This document shows, in pieces, positions 8,317 through 18,265 of a DNA stretch of 64,000 nucleotides. The notes below the pieces were generated by a model. It made no database searches. It was not told the origin of the DNA and saw only the letters and a list, made by a program, of their open reading frames with translations. Position numbers and translations under genes: made by a program. The stretch covers positions 418,908 through 482,907 of the forward strand of contig NZ_QJSP01000003.1 in assembly GCF_003217475.1 (NCBI RefSeq). Reading direction: 5' to 3'. Each line of letters opens with the position of its first letter. Position 1 is the stretch's first letter. This stretch comes from Williamsia limnetica (GTDB taxonomy: Bacteria; Actinomycetota; Actinomycetes; Mycobacteriales; Mycobacteriaceae).

Positions 8317-8973
8317 GTGCCACAAGGCGACCTCAACACGATGTCTTACGCCATCCTGGGCATTCTCTCGGCCCGGGACTGGTCGGCATACGAAGTGGCC
8401 GAGCAAATCGGCCGAGGCATGTCCGAAATCGTCCCCCGGGCCGATCGCCAGCGCTACAACGCACCCAAGAAGCTGGTGGAGCGTGGGCTGGTGACGGCCC
8501 GCACCGAACCCACCGGCACGCAGCGCAGCCGGACCATCTACTCGATCACCCCGGAAGGTCGCGCCGCCATCACCGAGTGGATGGCGACCGAGACCAAGGC
8601 CTCGACCATGGAGTTCGAAGGCCTCCTGCGGGTCTGTGTGGCCGACCTGGGGTCCATCGACGACCTCCGCAACACCCTGCGGACGGTGCGCGCTCAGGCG
8701 GAGATGAAGCGCCAGGTGTTCGTCGCCAACGCCCGACTGATCAAGACCCCCGGCGCCGGCTCGTTTCCCGGCCGTCAGCACGTGCTCGCGATGTCCGCGA
8801 AGTACATGGTCGGGCACTTCACCCACATCATCTCGTGGGTCGACTGGATGCTGGACGAAGTCGCAGACTGGCCCGACACCGTGACCCCCGTCGAGACCCA
8901 CGCCGACCGCATCCAAGCCATCCTCGACGGGATCATCGAGGAGTACGGGGACAGCAGCCCGGCGCAGGAGTGA
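8317..8973 (+). CDS. PadR family transcriptional regulator
   Basis: 218 aa from a GTG at 8317, with AGGAAGAGAG just upstream. The winged-helix N-terminus shows the PadR pattern: SYAILGILSARDWSAYEVAEQI, then a wing with LVERGLVTAR and RSRTIYSITPEGR (residues about 8-85). It is followed by a long helical C-terminal dimerisation domain ending IIEEYGD. PadR proteins usually repress a nearby target and their own gene in response to small aromatic or drug-like ligands. The nearest candidates here are the envelope enzymes upstream. It converges on narK. Confidence 0.85.
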   Translation: MPQGDLNTMSYAILGILSARDWSAYEVAEQIGRGMSEIVPRADRQRYNAPKKLVERGLVTARTEPTGTQRSRTIYSITPEGRAAITEWMATETKASTMEFEGLLRVCVADLGSIDDLRNTLRTVRAQAEMKRQVFVANARLIKTPGAGSFPGRQHVLAMSAKYMVGHFTHIISWVDWMLDEVADWPDTVTPVETHADRIQAILDGIIEEYGDSSPAQE

Positions 8974-9004
8974 TCGGCCCGCGCCCCGGGATCCTCTCGA
9001 TCAC
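8970..9004. terminator. Inverted repeat spanning the padR and narK stop codons
   Basis: GTGATCG (8970-8976) and CGATCAC (8998-9004) are perfect 7-bp arms around a GC-rich loop. Each arm includes the stop codon of one of the two converging genes. It is a plausible bidirectional terminator, though the loop of 21 nt is long. Confidence 0.45.
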
Positions 9005-10218
9005 CGCGTGAGCTTGCCCGGCTCCCGGTGCTTGATGCCGAACAGCGTGAACAGTGTGGCGAGCACCGCGGTGATCACCAGCAGGGTCAGCCCGATCGTG
9101 TAGCTGTGGTCGGCGGAGTCGTAGGTGGCTCCCATGACCAGTGGCGGGAAGAAGCCGCCGAGTCCACCCGCTGCACCGACGATGCCGGTGACCGACCCTG
9201 CCCGTTCCTGGGGCGCCTCTTTGGCGACCCAGCTGAACACCGAGCCCGACCCCAGGCCCATGAAGACGGCTGTCAGAACGAAGTCCAGGCCGGCCGGGAA
9301 CTCAAGCGGAGGCTGGGTGATCATCCACACCGCCGTCACGGCGGCTCCACCGCAGGAGATTGCAGTGATCAGTCGCGCCCCGAAGCGGTCCGACAGAACG
9401 CCGCCGACCGGCCGGGCGATGACCGCGGCGATCGCGAACCCTGCGGTGCGGGTGCCGGCTGCCTGGAGGTCGAAGTCGTACACGTCTTTGAGGTACGTGG
9501 GCAGGTAGGTCGAGAACGCGACAAAGCCACCGAACGCTGCCGCGTACAGAAACCCCATCTGCCAGGTGATCGGGAGCTTGGCGGCACCGACGAGTTTGGG
9601 CACCACCGCATCGTGGTTCGACGACCAGCGCGGCGAATCACGTAGGAACATCCAGCAGATGGCGGCGACCACCGTCAACGCCACCGCGATGATGATGTGC
9701 GTCGCGACGTAGCCGAACCACTCGACGAACCGCGGGGTGAAGAACGCCGAGAGCGCGGTGCCGCCCATGCCGGCGCCGAAAATGCCGGTGGCAAATCCTC
9801 TGCGAGACTTGTCGTACCACGCCTGGACGAACGGAATGCCGACCGCAAACGAGGTGCCGGCGATACCGAGGAAGAACCCCGCCACGAGCAGGATCGTGTA
9901 GTTGTCGAGGTGGCCGCCGAGGGCCACGAGTAGGACAAACGGCACGGATGCGAGGAGCAGGACGGGGAACATGATGCGGCCACCGAACCGATCGGTGAGC
10001 GCACCGGTGAGGATGCGTCCCAGCGAGCCGACCAGAATCGGGATGGCCACCAGCACCGACTTGGCGGTCGCCGACAGGTCCATGTCCGTGGCGTAGCGAA
10101 CCCCTAAGGGCCCGATCAGGTTCCACGCCCAGAAGCTGATGGTGAACGCTACCGTCGCGAGGACCAAGTTCAGCGATTGCTGACGCCGATCAACCGGAGT
10201 CTGTACTGCGGTGGTCAT
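9001..10218 (-). CDS. narK: NarK-type nitrate/nitrite transporter (MFS)
   Basis: 405 aa with twelve predicted membrane segments. Two glycine-rich nitrate-signature stretches are visible: one in the first half (FGAGMGGTALSAFF) and one in the second (GAAGGLGGFFPP). NarK proteins bring nitrate in by proton symport or exchange it for nitrite. The start codon overlaps the narI stop by 4 nt (ATGA), so it is the last gene of the nar operon and probably translationally coupled. The sequence does not show whether it is a NarK1-like symporter or a NarK2-like antiporter. Confidence 0.92.
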   Translation of the reverse strand: MTTAVQTPVDRRQQSLNLVLATVAFTISFWAWNLIGPLGVRYATDMDLSATAKSVLVAIPILVGSLGRILTGALTDRFGGRIMFPVLLLASVPFVLLVALGGHLDNYTILLVAGFFLGIAGTSFAVGIPFVQAWYDKSRRGFATGIFGAGMGGTALSAFFTPRFVEWFGYVATHIIIAVALTVVAAICWMFLRDSPRWSSNHDAVVPKLVGAAKLPITWQMGFLYAAAFGGFVAFSTYLPTYLKDVYDFDLQAAGTRTAGFAIAAVIARPVGGVLSDRFGARLITAISCGGAAVTAVWMITQPPLEFPAGLDFVLTAVFMGLGSGSVFSWVAKEAPQERAGSVTGIVGAAGGLGGFFPPLVMGATYDSADHSYTIGLTLLVITAVLATLFTLFGIKHREPGKLTR

Positions 10219-10961
10219 CGTTCACGGTCCTTGACTCCGACCGGCGCCCAGCCACGCCGGTATTGCTGATTGCCTGGTACCGACTGTCGATCGCGGCTTC
10301 GATACACGATGTAGGGCCGGAACAGATAGTGCACCGGGGCGGTGAACATGTGCACCAGCCGCGTGAAGGGCACCGCTGCGAAGACGAGCATCCCGACGAG
10401 GACATGGATGTGAAAGCGCAGGGGCGCGTTGTTCATCGCTTCGACATCAGGGCGGAAGTAGAAGATGGACCGGAACCAGGGTGAGACGGTTTCCCGGTAG
10501 TTCACGCCTTTCTGATCGGGTAGGGCGCCGAGCAGGGTGCAGTAGAAGCCCAGCAGTAGTGCGGCGGTGAGCACGATGTACATCACCTTGTCGTTCCGGG
10601 TGGTGGCCATGAACACCGGGCCGGTGGTGCGGCGCCGGTAGACGAGGATCGCGAGACCGGTCAGCGTGCAGATTCCGGCTATGAGCCCGAAGAACGCAGA
10701 GTTGAGGTGATACAGGTTCTCGGAGATCCCGAAGAACTCGGTCCACGACTCGGGGATGACCAGCCCGATCGCGTGACCGATGATGACCACCAGGATGCCG
10801 AAGTGGAAGAGCGGTGAACCGATGCGCAGCAACCGTGATTCGTACAACTCCGAGGACCGGGTGGTCCAGCCGAACTTGTCGTATCGGTAGCGCCAGATGG
10901 TGCCGCCGATGAGCAGTGCGATCACCAGGTACGGAAGAACACCCCAGAGGATCCAGTCCAT
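10215..10961 (-). CDS. narI: Respiratory nitrate reductase gamma subunit, cytochrome b
   Basis: 248 aa from the ATG at 10961 (opening MDWILWGVLPYL). Five membrane helices are visible. Histidines that would hold the two b-type hemes occur in HFGILVVIIGHAIG early on and in FHIHVLVG...RLVH near the end. NarI takes electrons from menaquinol on the outer face and passes them to NarH. It starts 4 nt after the narJ stop and overlaps narK by 4 nt. Confidence 0.95.
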   Translation of the reverse strand: MDWILWGVLPYLVIALLIGGTIWRYRYDKFGWTTRSSELYESRLLRIGSPLFHFGILVVIIGHAIGLVIPESWTEFFGISENLYHLNSAFFGLIAGICTLTGLAILVYRRRTTGPVFMATTRNDKVMYIVLTAALLLGFYCTLLGALPDQKGVNYRETVSPWFRSIFYFRPDVEAMNNAPLRFHIHVLVGMLVFAAVPFTRLVHMFTAPVHYLFRPYIVYRSRDRQSVPGNQQYRRGWAPVGVKDRER

Positions 10962-10965
10962 GTCG

Positions 10966-11613
10966 TCACCTCGTCTCGGCGATGGGCAGCAAGCGCGGGT
11001 CAAACGGTTCCAGTCCAACGGTTTCGGTGGGGATCGACGACTGCATGGCGAGCGCGGAGCGACGATCTGTGGGTGAGGCGCCGGGCAATCCGGTGCAGAT
11101 CGCAGTCAACACCCCGGCGTAAGGGGTGCCGAGGTCGAGTAGCCCGAACCGGATGAGTTCGAGGGCGGGCCGGTACGTCGTCAGCAGCTCGAGTCCGGCG
11201 CCGGATTCGGCGCGGGCACAGTATTCGAGAACAACAGGAAGGAAGTCGGGCAGTTCGCCGTGCAGGTCGACGAGGTAGCCGCTGTCGCGATAGCGTTGCT
11301 TGAACTCGCCGAGGGCTGCTCCGCGCCGGCGGGTGTCCCCGTCGGTCCAATACGACAGGTAGAGCGTCTGTTTCCTCGACAGATCGAACACGTCGACGTA
11401 CTCACGCCGTAGGGCTTCACCATCGGACCCGGCCAAATACTCGACGAAGCGCGCCAGCGGGTCTGCCGTGGTGCGGTCAGGGTGCTCGGCGAGCGCCGCG
11501 CGCAACAGGTCCACTCTCGAGAGCAGCTCGGCATCCGGGTAGCCCAGAGACCACGCGGCGGCTTGGTAGATCACCCGATGATCGACCTCACGGGCTCCGC
11601 GCCGCCACTTCAC
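10966..11613 (-). CDS. narJ: Nitrate reductase assembly chaperone (delta subunit)
   Basis: 215 aa. The start is the GTG at 11613, which overlaps the narH stop as GTGA; the longer open frame upstream is only antisense-like read-through of narH. The segment AAAWSLGYPDAELL and later DFLPVVLEYCA belong to the NarJ/TorD chaperone family. NarJ binds the NarG N-terminus and is needed for molybdenum cofactor and Fe-S insertion and for membrane attachment. It is not part of the final enzyme. Confidence 0.92.
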   Translation of the reverse strand: MKWRRGAREVDHRVIYQAAAWSLGYPDAELLSRVDLLRAALAEHPDRTTADPLARFVEYLAGSDGEALRREYVDVFDLSRKQTLYLSYWTDGDTRRRGAALGEFKQRYRDSGYLVDLHGELPDFLPVVLEYCARAESGAGLELLTTYRPALELIRFGLLDLGTPYAGVLTAICTGLPGASPTDRRSALAMQSSIPTETVGLEPFDPRLLPIAETR

Positions 11614-13274
11614 GGCGTCTCCGAGTTCTTCGGGAACATCCCGGACGGCACACCATTTCCGTCCCAGTTGAGCAGGTTCACCCGGCCGGCCAGGCTGTCG
11701 GCGCCGGCGGCGGTGTCGCTGGTCTGGCGCTGCTTGAGAGCGTGGAACGTCTCGACCGACACCGGTGCCGGTGTCCCACTGGCCTCCCCAAACGAGCCCG
11801 ACTCGAACATGCCGGGGCCCTCGTCGTAGTCGAGGGAACAGCCCATCTCGTCCAGCTTTTCGGCCTGTTCGAGGTGCGCAGTCGGGATCACGTACCGGTC
11901 CTCGTATTTGGCGATGGCCATGAGGCGGTACATCTCGTACACCTGCTCCTCCGTCATACCCACCGACGCCGGGATGTCGGGGTTCGGTTCGCGACCGAGA
12001 GTGACGTCGCGCATGTACGCGCGCATGGCGGCCAGACGTTTGAGGACGGTGTCGATGACGTCGGTGTCGCCTGCGGTGAACATCTCGGCGAGGTACTCGA
12101 CCGGGATCCGCAGCGCATCGATCGCGCCGAACAAGGTGCCGTAACCCTCCGCGTCGTGCCCCTGTTCGGCGAGGAGATCGACGATCGGCGACAGCGGCGG
12201 GACGTACCAAACCATGGGCATGGTGCGGTATTCCGGATGCAGCGGAAGGGCCACCCGGTACTTCTTGGCCAGTGCATAGACCGGGGACCGGCGAGCGGCG
12301 TCGAGCCAGTCGTCGGGGATCCCGTCGGCCCGGGCGGCCGCGATCACGACGGGGTCATCAGGATCGAGCATCAGATCGAGTTGCGCCTCGTACAGGTCTT
12401 TCTCGTCCGGGGTCGACGCAGCGTCGGCGACGGCATCGGCGTCGTAGAGGAAGATCCCGAGATACCGCAGCCGGCCCACGCACGTTTCCGAGCAGACCGT
12501 CGGCTGGCCGACCTCGATCCGTGGATAACACAGCGTGCATTTTTCTGCCTTACCCGACTTGTGGTTGAAATAGATCTTCTTGTAAGGACATCCGGTGATG
12601 CACTGGCGCCAGCCGCGGCAGCGATCCTGGTCGACCAGCACGATCCCGTCTTCGCTGCGCTTGTAGATCGCCCCCGACGGGCACGACGCCATACACGACG
12701 GATTGAGACAGTGTTCGCAGATCCGCGGTAGGTAGAACATGAAGGTCTGCTCGAAACTGAACTTCACTGCGTCTTCGCAGTCGCGGCGTAGTTTCGCGAC
12801 AATTGGATCGAGGTCTCCGTACTGCGTTGCGCCGCCGAGGTTGTCGTCCCAGTTCGCCGACCAGCTGATCTTCGTGTCCTCACCGGTGAGCAGCGATTTG
12901 GGCTTGGCCACCGGAAAGTCGTCGCCCAAGGGTGCGTCGATGAGCGTTTGGTAGTCGTATGTCCAGGGCTCGTAGTAGTCGGAGATCGTGGGCTGGACCG
13001 GGCTGGCGAAGAGGGTAAGCAGCTTTTGCAACCGGCCTCCGGTCCGCAGCCGCAGCTTGCCCTTGGAGTTCAAATGCCAGCCGCCGCGCCACTTCTCTTG
13101 GTCCTCGTACTGACGCGGATACCCCTGCCCAGGCCTGGTCTCGACGTTGTTGAACCACACGTACTCGGTGCCGGCGCGGTTGGTCCACGCCTGCTTGCAC
13201 GTCACTGAGCACGTATGGCACCCGATGCACTTGTCCAGATTCATCACCATGCCCACCTGGGCCATGACTCGCAT
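11610..13274 (-). CDS. narH: Respiratory nitrate reductase beta subunit (Fe-S)
   Basis: 554 aa. It opens MRVMAQVGMVMNLDKCIG, very like other NarH proteins. Four cysteine clusters are present: CIGCHTCSVTC (16-26), CEHCLNPSCMASC, CRGWRQCITGC and CTLCYPRI...CSETC. In the third cluster Trp replaces one Cys, the normal NarH pattern that gives a [3Fe-4S] centre. It relays electrons from NarI to NarG on the cytoplasmic side. The start overlaps the narG stop (TGATG). Confidence 0.96.
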   Translation of the reverse strand: MRVMAQVGMVMNLDKCIGCHTCSVTCKQAWTNRAGTEYVWFNNVETRPGQGYPRQYEDQEKWRGGWHLNSKGKLRLRTGGRLQKLLTLFASPVQPTISDYYEPWTYDYQTLIDAPLGDDFPVAKPKSLLTGEDTKISWSANWDDNLGGATQYGDLDPIVAKLRRDCEDAVKFSFEQTFMFYLPRICEHCLNPSCMASCPSGAIYKRSEDGIVLVDQDRCRGWRQCITGCPYKKIYFNHKSGKAEKCTLCYPRIEVGQPTVCSETCVGRLRYLGIFLYDADAVADAASTPDEKDLYEAQLDLMLDPDDPVVIAAARADGIPDDWLDAARRSPVYALAKKYRVALPLHPEYRTMPMVWYVPPLSPIVDLLAEQGHDAEGYGTLFGAIDALRIPVEYLAEMFTAGDTDVIDTVLKRLAAMRAYMRDVTLGREPNPDIPASVGMTEEQVYEMYRLMAIAKYEDRYVIPTAHLEQAEKLDEMGCSLDYDEGPGMFESGSFGEASGTPAPVSVETFHALKQRQTSDTAAGADSLAGRVNLLNWDGNGVPSGMFPKNSETP

Positions 13275-16200
13275 CAGTACGTCACCTCCTGGCTACGTTT
13301 GCGAATGGTGGCCACCATGTCGCGTTGATTGCCTGCCGGCCCGAGATAGTTGAAGGCGTAGGACAATTGGGCATAGCCACCGATGAGATGCGTCGGTTTG
13401 ACCAAGAGCCGGGTGACCGAGTTGTGCATGCCGCCGCGGCGACCGGTCGCCTCCGACTTCGGAACGTCGATGGTGCGTTCCTGCGCGTGATAGACGAACG
13501 TCACGCCTTCGGGCATCCGGTGGCTGACGATGGCCCGGCACACCAAAACGCCGTTGGCGTTGACGCATTCGATCCAATCGTTGTCGACCACATCTATGGC
13601 GGCGGCATCCTGCGGGCTGAGCCACGCTGTCGGACCACCCCGCGACAGCGACAACATGAACAGGTTGTCCTGGTACTCCGAGTGGATCGACCATTTCGAG
13701 TGAGGCGTCAGGTAACGGACGGTGATCTGTTGCGCACCGTCGGATCCCAGACGCGGCTCGCCGAACAGCCGGTGCATATCCAGGGGCGGGCGATAGATCG
13801 GTAGCGCTTCACCCATGTCGATCATCCAGTCGTGGTCGAGATAGAAGTGCATTCGACCGGTCAGGGTGTGGAAGGGCTTGAGCCGTTCGATGTTCACAGT
13901 GAACGGTGCGTAGCGGCGCCCACCGGTCTCCGATCCCGACCACTCCGGCGACGTGATGACCGGGACCGGCGCACGCTGGGTGTCGGCGAAGGTGATGCGT
14001 TTTTCTTCCGACCCGGCCGCCAGATCGTCGAGCTTTTTCCCGACGCGCTTCTGCAACTTGTCGAAGCCGTCCAGCGCCAAAGCCCCGTTGGTCGTCCCGG
14101 AGTAGGTCAGGATCGCCTCCGCCATCTTCACGTCGGTGTCGATCGCCGGGCGTCCCTCGGCGGGGCCCGACGGCATCACGCCGTTGCTCGCGGCCAGCCG
14201 ATCGCTCTGCTCGGCGACGTCGTATGTGACGTTCTTGACCGTGAATCCGAGCTTGTCGGCCAACGGTCCGACGGCTGCGAGCTTGTGCGCGATGGCGGTG
14301 TAATCGCGTTCGACGACAGTGAAGTTCGGCAGGTTCTTCCCCGGCGTTCCCGGGGTCGGCGCGTCTTTCCAGTCGGTTACCCGGCCGTGGGGTTGAGCCA
14401 TCTCACCGGGGGTGTCGTGCTGCATCGGGACGCTGACGAGATCATGACGCACCCCGAGGTGGGTCTTTGCCAGCGCCGAGAACTTCTCGGCGAGCAGGTG
14501 GAAGAGGTCGAAGTCGGACTTGGCTTCCCACGGCGGGTCGATCGCCGGAGAGAACGCGTGAACGAACGGGTGCATGTCTGTCGAGGACAGATCGTGCTTC
14601 TCGTACCAGGTGGCAGCCGGGAAGACGATGTCGGAGAGCAGCGTCGTCGACGTCATCCGGAAGTCCGCTGACATCAGCAGGTCGAGCTTGCCCTCGGGTG
14701 CTTCGTCGTGCCACCGCACGTCTTTCGGTCGCGGTGTCTGCGGGTTCTCGGTGCCCAGCACGTTGTGGTGGGTGCCGAGAAGATTGCGCAAGAAGTACTC
14801 GTTGCCCTTGGCCGAGGACCCCATGAGGTTCGAGCGCCACAGCACCAGGGTCCGCGGCCAGTTCTCGGGTGCGTCGACGTCGGTGATCGCCGGTGTGAGG
14901 CCGCCGTCGTGCAACTTCTCGGCGACATAACTCCCGACAGTGTCTGCGGCCCCGGCGTCAACTGCGGCGTTCGCCTCGTCTGCGAGATCAAGAGGGTTGC
15001 GATCGAACTGTGGGTAGAACGGCATCCACCCCATGCGCGCCGATTGCGCGATGGCGTCGGCGGTGTGTTCGTGTGTCAGTGTGCCTTTGGACAGCGGGGA
15101 GGCCAGCGATGCCGTCGAGTAGCCGTCGTTGCGCCACTGGTCGGTGTGCATGTACCAGTACGAGGTTCCGGTCATGGTCCGTGGCGGTCGCGACCAGTCG
15201 AGCGCGTTGGCCAGCGAGATCCACCCGGTGATGGGGCGGCACTTCTCTTGGCCGACGTAGTGGGCCCAGCCGCCGCCGTTGCGGCCCATGCATCCGGTGA
15301 GGATGAGCAGCGACAGGATGGCGCGGTAGGTGGCGTCGCCGTGGAACCACTGGCAGATGCCGGCGCCCATGATGATCATCGATCGTCCGCCGGAATCGAT
15401 GGAATTGGTGGCGAACTCGCGGGCCACCCGGATCGCGGCGTCGGCGGGGACTCCTGTGATCTCGGCCTGCCATGCGGGGGTGTACGGCGTGGTGGCGTCG
15501 TCGTATCCGGTGGGCCACTGCCCGGGAAGCCCGTCGCGGGCGACGCCGTATTGCGCGAACATGAGGTCGAAGACCGTGGTCACCAGTGCGCCGTTGACTC
15601 GGGTCGCCGGCACTCCGCGACGTAGGACCGAGCCGGAGCCGTCGGGGGCGTCGAAGGCTGGGAGCAGGATCTCGACGTTGTCGGCGCCGTCGCGGTCCAG
15701 CAACGTCAGCACAGGCTCGATGTCGCCGAGGTCGAGGTTCCAGCGACCTTCGCCTGCCGCGGAGAACCGGAACCCGAGCGACCCGTTCGGCACCGCGGGG
15801 TCGCCGGTGGTGTCGTCGAGAACCACCGTCTTCCAGACGTCGTCGTCAGCCTCTGCGCCGTCAGGCAAGCTCGCGAGTTCGTCGGCGGTGACGAACTTCC
15901 CGGGCACGTAGGCACCCTCGTGTTCGTCGAGATGGATGAGGAACGGCAGGTCGCTGTAGGTCTTGATGTAGTCGGTGAAGAACGGTACCGACTTCTTGAC
16001 GAAGAACTCGGTGAGAATGACGTGTCCCATGGCCATCGCGAGCGCGGCGTCGGTGCCGGCCTGGGCGGGCAACCATTCGTCGGCGAACTTGCTGTTGTCA
16101 GCGTAGTCGGGGCTGACGGCGACCACCTTGGTGCCGCGGTACCGAACCTCGGCCATCCAGTGCGCGTCCGGCGTACGCGTGACCGGGACGTTCGAGCCCC

Positions 16201-17002
16201 ACATCATCAGGTATGTGGCGTCCCACCAGTCGCCTGATTCGGGGACGTCGGTTTGGTCGCCGAACACCTGTGGGCTGGCGACCGGTAGGTCGGCGTACCA
16301 GTCGTAGAACGACGTCATCACCCCACCGATGAGTTGGATGAAACGGGTACCCACGCAGTGCGACACCATCGACATCGCCGGGATCGGGGAGAAGCCGGCG
16401 CAGCGGTCGGGACCATAGGTCTTGATGGTGTGAACGTGCGCGGCGGCGGCCATCTCGATGGCCTCATCCCAGGAGACCCGCACCAGGCCGCCCTTGCCCC
16501 GGGCCTGCTGATACGACTTTCGGCGCAGCGGATCCCCGACCACGTCGGCCCAGGCGAGCACCGGATCTTTGAGCTGGGCTTTTGCCGCGCGATACATCTC
16601 GACCAGAACACCGCGGGCGTAGGGATGGCGAACACGCGTAGGTGAGTAGGTGTACCAGGAGAACGCGGCGCCGCGGGGACAGCCGCGGGGCTCGTACTCG
16701 GGGCTGTCCGGGCCGACCGAGGGGTAGTCGGTTTCCTGGGTTTCCCAGGTGATGATGCCGTCCTTGACGTACACCTTCCACGAGCACGATCCGGTGCAGT
16801 TCACGCCGTGGGTGGAGCGGACGATTTTGTCATGACTCCAACGGTCCCGGTAGAACACGTCGCCCGCTCGGCCGCCTTGACGAAAGACCATCCGGCCGTC
16901 TTCGCTCTCATCCCAGCGTGTAAAGAACTTACCCACGTCGAGAAGTGCTTTGGCGGCGTCACCCTGGACCCCGTGTGAATCAACATACGTTGGCCGAGCC
17001 AT
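13274..17002 (-). CDS. narG: Respiratory nitrate reductase alpha subunit, molybdopterin enzyme
   Basis: 1242 aa, the usual length. The FS0 [4Fe-4S] ligands are visible as His65, Cys69, Cys73 and Cys108 (HGVNCTGSC and RGCPRG). The Asp that ligates molybdenum is Asp234 in SFYDWYADLP; the family usually has Cys two positions after this Asp, here Ala. Reduction of nitrate to nitrite occurs here with quinol as donor. It is the first gene of narGHJIK. The AT-rich 195-bp gap to the divergent transporter holds its promoter; I found no convincing FNR/CRP site there. Confidence 0.97.
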   Translation of the reverse strand: MARPTYVDSHGVQGDAAKALLDVGKFFTRWDESEDGRMVFRQGGRAGDVFYRDRWSHDKIVRSTHGVNCTGSCSWKVYVKDGIITWETQETDYPSVGPDSPEYEPRGCPRGAAFSWYTYSPTRVRHPYARGVLVEMYRAAKAQLKDPVLAWADVVGDPLRRKSYQQARGKGGLVRVSWDEAIEMAAAAHVHTIKTYGPDRCAGFSPIPAMSMVSHCVGTRFIQLIGGVMTSFYDWYADLPVASPQVFGDQTDVPESGDWWDATYLMMWGSNVPVTRTPDAHWMAEVRYRGTKVVAVSPDYADNSKFADEWLPAQAGTDAALAMAMGHVILTEFFVKKSVPFFTDYIKTYSDLPFLIHLDEHEGAYVPGKFVTADELASLPDGAEADDDVWKTVVLDDTTGDPAVPNGSLGFRFSAAGEGRWNLDLGDIEPVLTLLDRDGADNVEILLPAFDAPDGSGSVLRRGVPATRVNGALVTTVFDLMFAQYGVARDGLPGQWPTGYDDATTPYTPAWQAEITGVPADAAIRVAREFATNSIDSGGRSMIIMGAGICQWFHGDATYRAILSLLILTGCMGRNGGGWAHYVGQEKCRPITGWISLANALDWSRPPRTMTGTSYWYMHTDQWRNDGYSTASLASPLSKGTLTHEHTADAIAQSARMGWMPFYPQFDRNPLDLADEANAAVDAGAADTVGSYVAEKLHDGGLTPAITDVDAPENWPRTLVLWRSNLMGSSAKGNEYFLRNLLGTHHNVLGTENPQTPRPKDVRWHDEAPEGKLDLLMSADFRMTSTTLLSDIVFPAATWYEKHDLSSTDMHPFVHAFSPAIDPPWEAKSDFDLFHLLAEKFSALAKTHLGVRHDLVSVPMQHDTPGEMAQPHGRVTDWKDAPTPGTPGKNLPNFTVVERDYTAIAHKLAAVGPLADKLGFTVKNVTYDVAEQSDRLAASNGVMPSGPAEGRPAIDTDVKMAEAILTYSGTTNGALALDGFDKLQKRVGKKLDDLAAGSEEKRITFADTQRAPVPVITSPEWSGSETGGRRYAPFTVNIERLKPFHTLTGRMHFYLDHDWMIDMGEALPIYRPPLDMHRLFGEPRLGSDGAQQITVRYLTPHSKWSIHSEYQDNLFMLSLSRGGPTAWLSPQDAAAIDVVDNDWIECVNANGVLVCRAIVSHRMPEGVTFVYHAQERTIDVPKSEATGRRGGMHNSVTRLLVKPTHLIGGYAQLSYAFNYLGPAGNQRDMVATIRKRSQEVTY

Positions 17003-17197
17003 AGGGCCACCATACGAAAAAGAAATGTCTTGAGAGACTCATTGAGAAAAACGCGAACTTTCGCTACAAAAAACTTCAGTGTTGTTTAGTCGCATTCCCT
17101 TTGTACATCTTGTCCAATGAATAGGCTTGACTATCAGCCAGATTTGACGATCAGAAATTCAATCCGAAGTTCCTTCAGACATACTAAGATTCCGACG

Positions 17198-18265
17198 ATG
17201 GCGACAGAGAACTACACCTCGTGGCGCTCGCGACTTCCCCATGGCCGACTGGGTCAGTTCACGTTCGTGATGGCAACCGGAATCGTCTCGACGGCGATGC
17301 ACAACACCCGGGCCCACGAACTCTCGTTCGGCATGTTCATTCTCGCGGTTATCAGCTATTGCGTGCTTGTGGTGTGCGTCGTCCTGAACGCCCTGTTCAT
17401 CACGGGAGTCGGTGAGCGGATCCGTGGTGAGGGATTCACCGTGCTCGCGTTCACTGCAGCCAGCGGAGTCCTCGGGGCGCGGTTTTCTGCACTACACCTC
17501 GACTGGGCCGCAGCCACTTTCACGATCATTGCTGCGGTCTCGTGGTTGATTCTCGGCTACCTGGCCGTCGGGTTGGCCATCGCTTCAGCGCAGGCGGAGT
17601 CGTCCGTAGTTGGTTTGGGACGGGTCAATGGAACGTGGTTCCTGTGGGTGGTTGCCACCCAGTCCGTGGCAGTGACGTCTGCAGCCCTGGCACACGAAGC
17701 CCAACTGTCGTTCTTCGCTGCCGTGGCGGCCCTGTGCTGGAGTGTCGGAATCTTGCAGTTGGTGGTGGTGGCTGCGCTGGTGGCAACCCGACTCCTGACC
17801 CATCCACTGAGAGCGTCGGATGAGGTCGCGCCCTACTGGGTGTTCATGGGCTCGGGGGCGATCACCGTGTTGGCCGGGGCTGAGATTTTGGTCGTGGCCG
17901 AAGAACAGACGCTGCTCGACCCCGATGTGGTCGGCACCGTGTGCATGGCGTTGTGGTCGTTCGCGACCTGGTTGATCCCGCTGCTGATCGCGCTGATGGT
18001 CTGGCATCACAGCCGCGGTGGCGCCGTGATCGGTTTTCGGACAGCGCTCTGGTCGATGGTCTTCCCGATCGGCATGTACGGCGAGGCGAGCCGCGAGCTG
18101 GGTGCCATCCGAGGTACCGAGTGGTTGAAACTACTCGGTACCTGGGAATCGTGGATCGCGCTCGCCGTGTGGGCCGTCGTGTTCGTCGGCATGCTCCGTT
18201 GGTGGGTGCGGTGGTGGCATCCGGCGGGCGACCGCGCAGCGGCCGTGGGTCAGTCAGCGACGTAG
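17198..18265 (+). CDS. TDT family transporter (tellurite-resistance/C4-dicarboxylate type, SLAC1 fold)
   Basis: 355 aa from the ATG at 17198 (MATENYTSW); an in-frame ATG at 17117 would add 27 polar residues and lacks a ribosome site. About ten hydrophobic helices fill the protein. The opening GRLGQFTFVMATGIVS and the late FRTALWSMVFPIGMYG stretch match the TehA/SLAC1/malate-efflux family. Divergence from narG suggests export or uptake of an organic or inorganic anion in low-oxygen conditions, which is an inference. Its 3' end overlaps the convergent gene by 12 nt. Confidence 0.8.
   Translation: MATENYTSWRSRLPHGRLGQFTFVMATGIVSTAMHNTRAHELSFGMFILAVISYCVLVVCVVLNALFITGVGERIRGEGFTVLAFTAASGVLGARFSALHLDWAAATFTIIAAVSWLILGYLAVGLAIASAQAESSVVGLGRVNGTWFLWVVATQSVAVTSAALAHEAQLSFFAAVAALCWSVGILQLVVVAALVATRLLTHPLRASDEVAPYWVFMGSGAITVLAGAEILVVAEEQTLLDPDVVGTVCMALWSFATWLIPLLIALMVWHHSRGGAVIGFRTALWSMVFPIGMYGEASRELGAIRGTEWLKLLGTWESWIALAVWAVVFVGMLRWWVRWWHPAGDRAAAVGQSAT

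Noticed and set aside
17003..17197. FNR/CRP-like site between narG and the TDT transporter
   Set aside because: TTGAG...TCATTGAG and TGAG-AGA-CTCA look suggestive, but neither matches a TTGAT-N4-ATCAA or TGTGA-N6-TCACA consensus well enough.
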